Source: Bacteroides sp. CAG:530
Lineage (GTDB): Bacteria; Bacteroidota; Bacteroidia; Bacteroidales; Bacteroidaceae
Assembly (NCBI GenBank): GCA_000434735.1
Contig: FR881218.1
Span: 55,876-69,162, forward strand
DNA length: 13,287 bases
Reading direction: 5' to 3'
Positions 6,644-13,287 of this stretch are shown one piece after another. The notes beneath the pieces were generated by a model that saw only the letters and a program-made list of their open reading frames with translations, was not told the DNA's origin and did not search any database. Positions within the stretch are counted from its first letter, which is position 1. Every line of letters begins with the position of its first letter. Made by a program: the position numbers and the translations under genes.

Positions 6644-9600
6644 TTAAAAAGTTATACTAATACCACCTGTAATGACTCTTGACTGCGGATAAATACCGTA
6701 ATCAACACCTCTTGACAATGAAGTAGACTGACCTACTTCTGGGTCGATACCGCTATAGCCTGTGATAGTGAACAAGTTCTGTCCGCTAACGAACAAGCGT
6801 ACATTCTGCAGCATGGCCTTCTTAACCAATGCCGATGGCAAGGTATAACCCAACTGAACGTTACGCAGACGGAGGTAAGAACCGTTTTCTACATAGCGGT
6901 CTGACAGACGTCCGTTGTTATTGGCGTCAGTTCCTGCCAAACGAGGAATGTTAGTGTTCGGGTTTTCCGGTGTCCAGTAGTTCAACAAAGCTCTATCTTT
7001 ATTAGTGATATCTGTCAAGCTGTAAGTATACAGACGCATAGCGTTGAAAATATCGTTACCTAATGTACCACCCATCTGGATGTTCAAGTCGAAGCCTTTC
7101 CATGCGAAACCTAAGTTGATACCGTAAATTACATCAGGAATAGGGTTACCAATCATACGTTTGTCGTCGTCGTTCAACTTACCGTCGTTGTTAGTATCTA
7201 CGAAGAGTACGTCTCCAAGTTCTGCATTAGGCTGGTAACCTGTCTTCTTCACTGCATTAAGTTGTTCTTGAGTCTGAATCAAACCGTCGGTTACATATCC
7301 GTAGAAAGCACCGATAGGCAAACCTTCGTTAGTATAAGTAGCATTCATACCACGCAAAGAACCCGAAGCGATAGGAGTACCACCGTTCAACTTGGTCATA
7401 CGGTTGCGGATAGTAGAGAGGTTGAATCCTAAGCTGTATTCAAAGTCATCCTTACGGTCTCTCCATTCCATGTTGATTTCAATACCACGGTTATTTGCCG
7501 CACCGATATTAGTCACGGTATTTTCTACATAACCCATGTACTTAGGCATAGGAGCTGCCAACAACATGTCTTTAGTAGTCTTATCGTAGTATTCTAGGCT
7601 GAACATCAGTCGGTTGTTGAAGAATGTAGCGTCAAGACCGATGTTAGTAGATTCTGTAGTTTCCCACTTGATGTTAGGATTACCCAAACGACGTACGGCG
7701 ATACCCTGATACAATGTTTCGTTAGAACCTGCACCGAACAAAGCTCCGTACTGTTTCCACAATGACAACAAGCTAAGGTTCAAGTTGCTACCGATATTCT
7801 GGTTACCAATCTGACCCCAACCAGCACGCAGTTTCAATGAAGAAATCCAATCGGCATGTAAGTTCTTGAAAAACTTTTCATTGTTGATTCTCCATCCCAA
7901 AGCGAATGATGGGAAGTTACCCCAACGGTTGTCTTTAGAGAACTTAGAAGAACCGTCGCGACGGAAAGTAGCTGTAACCAAATAACGGCCATCATATTCA
8001 TAGTGCAAACGTCCCAAGTAAGAGATCATACCATACTGAGAACCGCTGTTGCTACCTGTAGTCTTGCTGCTATCAAGTGTAGTATCAATAAAGTGCAAGT
8101 TAGATGATTCACCGATAAAGTCACGTCCTATCAATCCTAACGATTCTGTCTTTCCCCATTCGTTAGTGTAACCTACCAACAAGTTAAGTTCGTGCTTTTC
8201 GGCAATGGTAGTGATGTAAGACAATGTATTTTCGAAAGTGTAGTAGTTTCCGTTAAACTGACTCTTTGACAAATAGCTTTCGTTATTCTTCTGGCTGTTT
8301 GATACAAAGTAAACGGGTTCAAAATACTTAGAATTGTTACGTCTGAACTCAGCGCCGAAGCTGCTCTTGAACTTCAAACCCTTGATGATTTCTAATTCAC
8401 CGTATACATTACCGATAACAGCCAACTTCTTGCCAATCTGTTCAGGATACATGATGTCTGCCAACGGGTTATTATAGTCGATATACGGAGATGCTCCATA
8501 AGAGCCATCAGCTTTCATAGCCGGCACTACCGGTTCTACACGGATGGCGTTACTCATGACACCATAGTCGGCATCGTACATACCAGAAGTTGTATATTCG
8601 TTGATACCAGAAGTATTCGATTTAGAAATAGACAAGTTAGTACCTACTACCAAGTGATCTTTGATAACTGTCTTTTCAGAACTCTGACGCAAGTTGATAC
8701 GTTCATAGTTGGTCTTCTTAATAGTACCATCCTGCTTGAGGTAGCTGAAGCCTACATTATATTTATAGTCGTCCGCACGTCCTGCACTGATACCTACGCT
8801 GTAGTTCTGCATGAAAGCGTTGCGCGAGATTTCTTTAATCCAGTTAGTATTGGTGTTACGGTCTACCAAGCTCAAGTCGATACGGCTGTTGGCAGGTCTA
8901 ACTTTATTGATTTCTGTCTGCAAGTCGTACCATTCAGAACCCGACATCAAATCCAAGTTATTCAAGATAGAGCTAGAACCCCAGTATCCGTCGAAAGTAA
9001 CAACTGGCTTACCTACGTTACCCTTCTTAGTAGTAATCAAGATTACACCGTTGGCACCACGAGAACCGTAGATAGCCGAAGCCGATGCGTCTTTCAAGAT
9101 TTCCATTGACTTGATATCAGATGAGCTAAGATAACCTATATCGGTAACAGGCATACCGTCTACTACATACAAGGGGTCTGCATCGTTCACAGTACCCACA
9201 CCACGCACGCGGATAGTAGAAGAAGAACCAGGAGAACCAGAGTTAGATGTTACCGAAACACCGGCTGCCAAGCCCTGCAACGCAGAAGCCACGTTAGACA
9301 CCGGCTGGCGAGATAATTTCTTTTCATCTACAGAAGAAATAGCACCGGTAATATCGCTCTTCTTCATAGTACCGTAACCTACAACGACTACTTCGTTCAG
9401 TGTCTGCTGATCTTCTTCTAGGGTGATACGTAGAGGCATCTTCTGGTTAATCTTCACTCTCTGAGTGATATAACCGATATAAGAAACGATAAGAGTACCA
9501 CTTCTTGGAGCGTCGGCAATTTCAAAATCACCGTCCATTCCGGTGATAGAACCTACCGATGTACCTTCGATAATGACATTGGCACCAATGATAGGTGTAC

Positions 9601-9790
9601 CACTACCGTCTACAATGATACCTTTAATCTTAATGTTTTTTTGGTCTACGGCATGAATGTTTGTTGACTCGCCCATAGACATTTCAGGAATTGTTGAATA
9701 AGCGTTTGACGCACCCGCTACAGAAAATGCAGATGCTAGCATCAATGTTGCTTTTATACGCCCGAATGAATTGTGTTTTTCTGTTCGCAT
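6644..9790 (-). CDS. SusC/RagA-family TonB-dependent outer-membrane transporter
   Basis: A 1048-residue full-length transporter. An N-terminal signal peptide runs to about residue 30. A carboxypeptidase-regulatory-like domain follows at about 54-124 (IKGIIVDGSGTPIIGANV ... SYIGY), then a TonB-box-like segment LNEVVVVGYGTMKKSDITGA at 131-150. The plug covers about 150-255, with IRVRGVG, YVVDGMPV and SASAIYGSRGANGVILITTKKG typical of SusC. The rest is a 22-strand-type barrel ending in ISITF with the expected terminal Phe. A calcium-loop-like DTNNDGKLNDDDK lies near the C-terminal third. There is no STN domain, so control by an anti-sigma factor touching this receptor is unlikely. It is first in an operon with susD and the MlrC-like gene. 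It imports the ligand held by SusD, energised by TonB. Confidence 0.96.
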   Translation of the reverse strand: MRTEKHNSFGRIKATLMLASAFSVAGASNAYSTIPEMSMGESTNIHAVDQKNIKIKGIIVDGSGTPIIGANVIIEGTSVGSITGMDGDFEIADAPRSGTLIVSYIGYITQRVKINQKMPLRITLEEDQQTLNEVVVVGYGTMKKSDITGAISSVDEKKLSRQPVSNVASALQGLAAGVSVTSNSGSPGSSSTIRVRGVGTVNDADPLYVVDGMPVTDIGYLSSSDIKSMEILKDASASAIYGSRGANGVILITTKKGNVGKPVVTFDGYWGSSSILNNLDLMSGSEWYDLQTEINKVRPANSRIDLSLVDRNTNTNWIKEISRNAFMQNYSVGISAGRADDYKYNVGFSYLKQDGTIKKTNYERINLRQSSEKTVIKDHLVVGTNLSISKSNTSGINEYTTSGMYDADYGVMSNAIRVEPVVPAMKADGSYGASPYIDYNNPLADIMYPEQIGKKLAVIGNVYGELEIIKGLKFKSSFGAEFRRNNSKYFEPVYFVSNSQKNNESYLSKSQFNGNYYTFENTLSYITTIAEKHELNLLVGYTNEWGKTESLGLIGRDFIGESSNLHFIDTTLDSSKTTGSNSGSQYGMISYLGRLHYEYDGRYLVTATFRRDGSSKFSKDNRWGNFPSFALGWRINNEKFFKNLHADWISSLKLRAGWGQIGNQNIGSNLNLSLLSLWKQYGALFGAGSNETLYQGIAVRRLGNPNIKWETTESTNIGLDATFFNNRLMFSLEYYDKTTKDMLLAAPMPKYMGYVENTVTNIGAANNRGIEINMEWRDRKDDFEYSLGFNLSTIRNRMTKLNGGTPIASGSLRGMNATYTNEGLPIGAFYGYVTDGLIQTQEQLNAVKKTGYQPNAELGDVLFVDTNNDGKLNDDDKRMIGNPIPDVIYGINLGFAWKGFDLNIQMGGTLGNDIFNAMRLYTYSLTDITNKDRALLNYWTPENPNTNIPRLAGTDANNNGRLSDRYVENGSYLRLRNVQLGYTLPSALVKKAMLQNVRLFVSGQNLFTITGYSGIDPEVGQSTSLSRGVDYGIYPQSRVITGGISITF

Positions 9791-9930
9791 AATAGTTATT
9801 AAATAGATGGTTTTTTATTCTTCACAAAATGCTTTTCTAATACAAAAAAATATCTACTACTAAGGACTATTGTTCTTCATAAATTTGTAAAATATTTAAG
9901 GTTTGTACTTTAATGGTTAAATTAGGTTAC

Positions 9931-9961
9931 TCTATAGAAATTGTCTATAGGACCAAAGGTC
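9931..9961. promoter_or_regulatory. Repeat/palindrome cluster at the predicted susC start site
   Basis: TCTATAG occurs at 9931-9937 and 9944-9950 (13-bp period), immediately followed by the palindrome GACC-AAA-GGTC at 9951-9961. The block sits just downstream of the candidate susC -7 box, so it could be an operator or a leader hairpin. It is short, and its function is inferred from position only. Confidence 0.3.
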
Positions 9962-9967
9962 ATATCA

Positions 9968-9997
9968 CAAACATATATATATATTTTCAAAATCCAA
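9968..9997 (-). promoter_or_regulatory. Candidate susC promoter
   Basis: The - strand reads TATGTTTG at 9975-9968, an exact TAnnTTTG box, with TTG (9997-9995) 19 nt upstream as a possible -33 element. It would start RNA near 9961 and give a leader of about 170 nt. Such boxes occur about once by chance in a region this long and AT-rich, so the call is tentative. Confidence 0.4.
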
Positions 9998-10474
9998 TAG
10001 GTAGCAATGAAAAAATTTATATGCTTAATAACGTATTTTATTAATCCACAACTTACATTTTGTTAAAAATACACTTTTATATATAAAGGCAAAACTCCAC
10101 TAATTAACATATAAAAAATACAAAACATGCAATAATCCACTCATTTTAACAACAAAATGTAAACACCACAAAATAGACAGACGCATCTTTTTACCAGAAA
10201 AATTAATATAGTTTTGCTAACCCTATATTTCAAAAAAGTAATAATAAGCTGTTTCAAAAACAAAATGGCCATCTTGTCTGTCTGCACGGAAATAATCATA
10301 ACATCATGATGAAAAATCATAATCACGCATAAAAATCTAAAGGCTCATCCATAAAAATAAAGAAATGAATCTTACGAAAAACCAATACATATTTTATACA
10401 ATAAGCCTACAAAACAAAAAGACTGTAAAAATCGCTTCATAACGCACTGTACACCCTTTAATACAACTTTTTCC

Positions 10475-10486
10475 GTTATCGATAAC
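10475..10486. promoter_or_regulatory. 12-bp perfect palindrome with central CpG
   Basis: GTTATCGATAAC is a perfect palindrome with a central CG, the general shape of LacI-family operators. It lies about 135 bp upstream of the regulator promoter and about 500 bp upstream of the candidate susC promoter. No LacI-type gene is in the window, so the binding protein and target are unknown. Confidence 0.3.
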
Positions 10487-10512
10487 ACACTCGCTACATT
10501 CACACAGAATAA

Positions 10513-10540
10513 TGTATAATATACAATAAGTAATGTTACT
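10513..10540. promoter_or_regulatory. Two adjacent palindromes upstream of the regulator
   Basis: TGTATA-A-TATACA (10513-10525) and AGTAA-TG-TTACT (10529-10540) lie three bases apart. Both are AT-rich, so chance formation is possible, but their adjacency upstream of the regulator promoter makes them candidate protein-binding sites. Confidence 0.3.
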
Positions 10541-10609
10541 GTATTAAAAACAATAAGAAAACATGTTGAATAACAGCTATTTAAAAATAAAAATTTAATT
10601 AGAATTTTG

Positions 10610-10639
10610 TTTGCTTTTAAGCTTAAAGACCTATATTTG
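10610..10639 (+). promoter_or_regulatory. Promoter of the Nudix regulator/xylose operon
   Basis: A TTTG -33 box (10610-10613) and an exact TATATTTG -7 box (10632-10639) are separated by 18 bp, a good match to the Bacteroides housekeeping promoter. RNA would start near 10645, about 23 nt before the ATG at 10668. This rules out the TTG at 10611, which lies inside the promoter, as the start codon. Confidence 0.72.
10616..10627. promoter_or_regulatory. Candidate repressor operator between -33 and -7 boxes
   Basis: TTTAAGCTTAAA is a perfect 12-bp palindrome lying wholly inside the 18-bp spacer of the regulator promoter. A dimeric repressor bound there would block RNA polymerase, so autoregulation by the encoded Nudix regulator is plausible. 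I saw no second copy before xylB or xylA. Confidence 0.45.
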
Positions 10640-10667
10640 CAGCAATCTTAAACACACAACCTTAAAG

Positions 10668-11411
10668 ATGAACCATAAGCAAGACACCCCACTAGCCAAT
10701 CATCACATCTCTGTAGACTGCGTGATAGTAGGTTTCGACGGCGAGCAATTGAAAGTACTGCTTCTGAAACGTACCTTTAAAGAAGGCGATACCGAAACGC
10801 AGGATATGAAGTTGCCGGGCGACCTTATATATCAAGACGAGAATTTGGATGATGCCGCCAACCGCGTGCTCACCGAACAAGCAGGAATTAAACGCATGTC
10901 GACCGTGCAGTTTAAGGCATACGGCTCTAGAAACCGTACCGACAAAGAGCGTGATATAAAATGGCTGGAAAACACTGCCAATATAAAAGTAGAACGCATC
11001 GTTACCATTGCCTATATTGCGTTAGTCAAAATACCAGCCAACGCATCATCGTTCAAGGTAGACGGCAACGAGTTGTGCTGGGAGCCGGTTGTATCGCTTC
11101 CCGACTTGGCGTTCGACCATAATAGAATTGTAGGCGAAGCGTTGATTCACATCCGCCAGATGGTGACTAACGACCCTATATATATGTTTCATCTGTTGCC
11201 GCACAAATTTACGGCATTGCAGCTACGCACATTGTTCGAGCGTATTTACGGAAAGACATTCGACGTGCGCAACTTCCAGAAGAAGCTTAAGCAGATGAAA
11301 TACGTAACTCCGCTAGAAGAATACGAGAAGAACGTGGCACACCGAGCCGCCCGCTTCTACCGCCTCGATAAAGTAGAGTACAACCGCTTGCGGAAATTAG
11401 GACTCGAATAA
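10668..11411 (+). CDS. Nudix-domain (NrtR/AraR-type) transcriptional regulator, probable xylose-operon repressor
   Basis: A 247-residue regulator with an N-terminal Nudix-fold sensor (about 12-165) and a C-terminal winged helix (about 170-240: LLPHKFTALQLRTLFERIYG, then DVRNFQKKLKQM), the layout of the NrtR family. The Nudix box at 51-74 is degenerate: it runs GDLIYQDENL ... NRVLTEQAGI, where catalytic enzymes have a REUxEE core. R66 and E70 remain, but Val67 and Gln71 replace glutamates, so hydrolysis is unlikely and a ligand-binding role is expected. The ATG at 10668 is preferred because it follows the promoter at 10610-10639. The xylulokinase gene begins 61 bp downstream. Known relatives are B. 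thetaiotaomicron AraR (arabinose) and predicted Bacteroides XylR regulators. The inducer is inferred, from context, to be xylose or an intermediate. Confidence 0.9.
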   Translation: MNHKQDTPLANHHISVDCVIVGFDGEQLKVLLLKRTFKEGDTETQDMKLPGDLIYQDENLDDAANRVLTEQAGIKRMSTVQFKAYGSRNRTDKERDIKWLENTANIKVERIVTIAYIALVKIPANASSFKVDGNELCWEPVVSLPDLAFDHNRIVGEALIHIRQMVTNDPIYMFHLLPHKFTALQLRTLFERIYGKTFDVRNFQKKLKQMKYVTPLEEYEKNVAHRAARFYRLDKVEYNRLRKLGLE

Positions 11412-11472
11412 AGCGTATAGATTCATCTTTTAACCAATAAAAAGTCAAACAACAAAACATAAATCTACTATT

Positions 11473-12960
11473 ATGTATCTATTAGGTTACGACATAGGCA
11501 GCTCTTCAGTAAAAGCCAGCCTTATTGACGCCGAAACAGGCAAATGTATAGGCACTACATTCTACCCTAAAACCGAAGCCCCTATCACTGCTGTAAAGCC
11601 GGGATGGGCGGAACAAAACCCCAATAATTGGTGGAAGTATCTGAAACTCGCTACCGCCGACGTGCTGAATGCTTCGAAAGCTGATGCCGCCGACATCAAG
11701 GCGATAGGTATCTCATATCAGATGCACGGATTGGTTTGCGTAGATAAAAACCAAGTACCCGTACGCGACTCTATCATTTGGTGCGACTCTCGTGCTGTTC
11801 CTTACGGCGAAAAGGCTTTTCACGCTTTAGGCGAAGAACACTGTTTGCAGCATCTACTCAACTCGCCGGGCAACTTCACAGCCATGAAGTTGGCTTGGGT
11901 TAAAGAGAATGAGCCTGAAACATATAGCCGCATTCATAAAATAATGCTTCCAGGTGATTATATCGCCATGCGTCTTAGCGGAGAAATTTGCACCACGGCA
12001 TCAGGTCTGTCTGAAGGCATCATGTGGGATTTCAAGGAGAACCGCCTCGCCAACTTCGTGCTCGATTATTACGGAATAGACTCATCACTGATAGCCGACG
12101 TAAAGCCTACATTCGCCGAGCAGGGACGAGTATCGGCAAAGGCCGCTGCCGAACTTGGTCTGAAAGAAGGTACACCTATCACCTACCGTGCCGGAGACCA
12201 GCCCAACAATGCCCTTTCGCTCAACGTGTTTAATCCGGGCGAAATTGCTTCTACCGCAGGTACATCTGGAGTGGTGTATGGAGTAAACGGTACAGTAGAT
12301 TACGACCCGTTATCACGCGTAAATACATTTGCACACGTAAATCATAGTGCTGAACAGCCTCGCACTGGAGTACTGCTATGCATAAACGGTACAGGTATCC
12401 TCAACTCATGGATAAAACGAAACCTCATAGAAAGCGGTATCTCATATAGCCAGATGAACGACATGGCAGCCCAATCGCCTATAGGTAGCAACGGCATAAG
12501 CATCCTCCCATTTGGTAACGGAGCCGAACGCGTACTAGAAAACAGAGAGATAGGATGTTCTATCCACGGCATCAACTTTAATAACCACACTATCAACAAT
12601 GTGATTCGCGCCGCACAAGAAGGCATCGTGTTCTCATTTAAATACGGCATCGAGGTTATGGAACAGATGGGAATGAACGTTAAGAAGATACATGCCGGAA
12701 ACGCCAATATGTTCTTAAGCCCGATATTCCGTCAGACACTGGCTGGGGTTACAGGAGCTACCATCGAGTTGTTCGATACAGACGGTTCTGTAGGAGCGGC
12801 TAAGGGAGCAGGTATTGGTGCTGGCATCTACCGCGACCATAACGAAGCTTTCGCCACACTTGAGAAGTTAGCAGAGATACATCCCGACGAAGCTCAAACC
12901 AACGCTTATACCGAAGCTTACGCTCGCTGGAAAGAACAGATAGAAAAACAGATGAAATAA
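11473..12960 (+). CDS. xylB: Xylulokinase (FGGY family)
   Basis: A 495-residue cytoplasmic sugar kinase that phosphorylates D-xylulose to D-xylulose 5-phosphate, feeding the pentose phosphate pathway. The N-terminal FGGY domain begins with the phosphate-binding YDIGSSSVKAS (Asp7). The QMHG motif at 83-86 matches the xylulokinase MHG substrate motif, followed by IIWCDSR at 101-107. The catalytic base is probably Asp242 in AGDQPNNAL. The second phosphate motif is STAGTSGVV at 260-268, and the C-terminal adenosine region reads HAGNANMFLSPIFRQTLAG, then DGSVGAAKGAG. Length is typical. The ATG at 11473 has no clear Shine-Dalgarno, as usual in this group. No promoter is visible in the 61-bp gap after the regulator, so the genes are probably cotranscribed. 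Placement before xylose isomerase fixes the sugar as xylulose, not ribulose or gluconate. Confidence 0.93.
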   Translation: MYLLGYDIGSSSVKASLIDAETGKCIGTTFYPKTEAPITAVKPGWAEQNPNNWWKYLKLATADVLNASKADAADIKAIGISYQMHGLVCVDKNQVPVRDSIIWCDSRAVPYGEKAFHALGEEHCLQHLLNSPGNFTAMKLAWVKENEPETYSRIHKIMLPGDYIAMRLSGEICTTASGLSEGIMWDFKENRLANFVLDYYGIDSSLIADVKPTFAEQGRVSAKAAAELGLKEGTPITYRAGDQPNNALSLNVFNPGEIASTAGTSGVVYGVNGTVDYDPLSRVNTFAHVNHSAEQPRTGVLLCINGTGILNSWIKRNLIESGISYSQMNDMAAQSPIGSNGISILPFGNGAERVLENREIGCSIHGINFNNHTINNVIRAAQEGIVFSFKYGIEVMEQMGMNVKKIHAGNANMFLSPIFRQTLAGVTGATIELFDTDGSVGAAKGAGIGAGIYRDHNEAFATLEKLAEIHPDEAQTNAYTEAYARWKEQIEKQMK

Positions 12961-13018
12961 TATACACCTTATTATATATAAGGACAAATAAACAATAAAC
13001 AACTAAAACATTAACCCT

Positions 13019-13050
13019 GTCGGTGTGTTCTACCGATAAAACACCCCGAC
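13019..13050 (+). promoter_or_regulatory. Leader hairpin upstream of xylA
   Basis: GTCGGTGTGTT (13019-13029) pairs with AACACCCCGAC (13040-13050) with one T-C mismatch, leaving a 10-nt loop. A competing small stem, TCGGT (13020-13024) with ACCGA (13032-13036), would exclude it. No T-run follows, so it is not a normal terminator. It ends 20 bp before the xylA ATG and may set transcript processing, stability or translation of xylA relative to xylB. Confidence 0.5.
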
Positions 13051-13070
13051 ATATAAAATTAAATTTAACT

Positions 13071-13287
13071 ATGGCAACAAAAGAGTATTTCCCAGAAATT
13101 GGAAAGATTAAATTCGAAGGTAAAGATTCAAAGAATCCATTGGCATTTCACTATTATGACGCTGAAAAAGTAATCATGGGCAAGCCTATGAAAGAATGGT
13201 TGCGCTTCGCCATGTGCTGGTGGCATACACTCTGTGCCGACGGTGCCGACCAGTTCGGTAGCGGTACTAAGACTTTCCCTTGGAGCG
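13071..13287 (+). CDS. xylA: Xylose isomerase, 3'-partial
   Basis: The first 72 codons of a metal-dependent isomerase that interconverts D-xylose and D-xylulose; the gene continues past the window edge. The N-terminus reads MATKEYFPEIGKIKFEGKDS, then NPLAFHYYD, MKEWLRFAMCWWHTLC and GADQFGSGTKTFPW, which closely match the start of the long (class II) bacterial xylose isomerases. The catalytic His and metal-binding residues lie mostly beyond the edge and cannot be checked. It is 110 bp downstream of xylB with no TAnnTTTG promoter box between them, so transcription probably comes from the regulator promoter, with the hairpin at 13019-13050 in the leader. Confidence 0.95.
   Translation, partial: MATKEYFPEIGKIKFEGKDSKNPLAFHYYDAEKVIMGKPMKEWLRFAMCWWHTLCADGADQFGSGTKTFPWS

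Larger units (their letters stand above)
9791..10667. other. Long AT-rich divergent intergenic region
   Basis: About 880 bp between the divergent susC and Nudix-regulator genes. No credible gene was found: the only sizeable open frame (10141-10326, - strand) encodes a low-complexity hydrophobic 61-mer with no family features. The region holds a candidate susC promoter near 9968-9997, small palindromes at 9951-9961, 10475-10486, 10513-10525 and 10529-10540, and the regulator promoter at 10610-10639. Confidence 0.75.

Noticed and set aside
9880..9887. TAAATTTG on the + strand, a possible promoter of an RNA antisense to the susC leader
   Set aside because: No -33 element at the right distance, and a single such box is expected by chance in a gap this AT-rich.
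10076..10087. TTTATATATAAA palindrome
   Set aside because: Pure A/T sequence in an AT-rich region; likely to occur by chance.
10175..10283. AGACAGAC (10175-10182) and GTCTGTCT (10276-10283) as inverted ends of a small mobile element
   Set aside because: The match does not extend beyond 8 bp, no target duplication is seen, and nothing between them resembles a transposase.
10141..10326. 61-residue - strand open frame in the long intergenic gap
   Set aside because: Low-complexity, hydrophobic translation from AT-rich DNA, with no recognisable domain or promoter and no neighbour context.
10611..10667. N-terminal extension of the Nudix regulator from a TTG at 10611
   Set aside because: The TTG lies inside the -33 box and upstream of the likely transcription start; the extra residues do not belong to the family.

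Overview
The window looks like chromosomal DNA of a gut Bacteroidales, most likely Bacteroidaceae (Bacteroides or Phocaeicola). Evidence: a SusC/SusD outer-membrane pair, TAnnTTTG-type -7 promoter boxes with no clear Shine-Dalgarno sequences, a Nudix-type sugar regulator joined to xylulokinase and xylose isomerase, and a CDP-alcohol transferase/AUR1-like pair matching the inositol-lipid cluster of Bacteroides. There are no RNA genes, insertion sequences, phage genes or CRISPR arrays.

Layout: (1) 1-1606, + strand: 3' part of a CDP-alcohol phosphatidyltransferase gene and a PAP2/AUR1-like gene, probably the last two genes of an inositol (sphingo)lipid operon, closed by a strong terminator at 1632-1677. 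(2) 1607-2021: non-coding, with a structured repeat. (3) 2022-3395, - strand: a stand-alone AAA_14/DUF4143 ATPase, whose upstream region carries a 32-bp-period tandem repeat. (4) 3585-9790, - strand: a three-gene operon susC-susD-mlrC-like, separated by 11 and 15 bp and ended by a hairpin at 3529-3560. (5) 9791-10667: an AT-rich divergent intergenic region of about 880 bp with candidate promoters and several palindromes. (6) 10668-13287, + strand: Nudix-type regulator, xylulokinase, and the first 72 codons of xylose isomerase (gene runs off the window).

Function: the right-hand genes convert D-xylose to D-xylulose (XylA) and then to D-xylulose 5-phosphate (XylB), probably under the adjacent regulator. 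The regulator's Nudix box has lost catalytic glutamates, as expected for a sugar-sensing repressor. The central operon pairs a TonB-dependent SusC/SusD importer with an exported MlrC-family (M81) metallopeptidase and no glycoside hydrolase, so it is better read as a candidate peptide- or amide-type uptake locus than as a normal polysaccharide utilisation locus. That operon is the most unusual item here. The promoter architecture of the regulator (a 12-bp palindrome between the -33 and -7 boxes) and the 32-bp repeats before the ATPase are the best regulatory leads.
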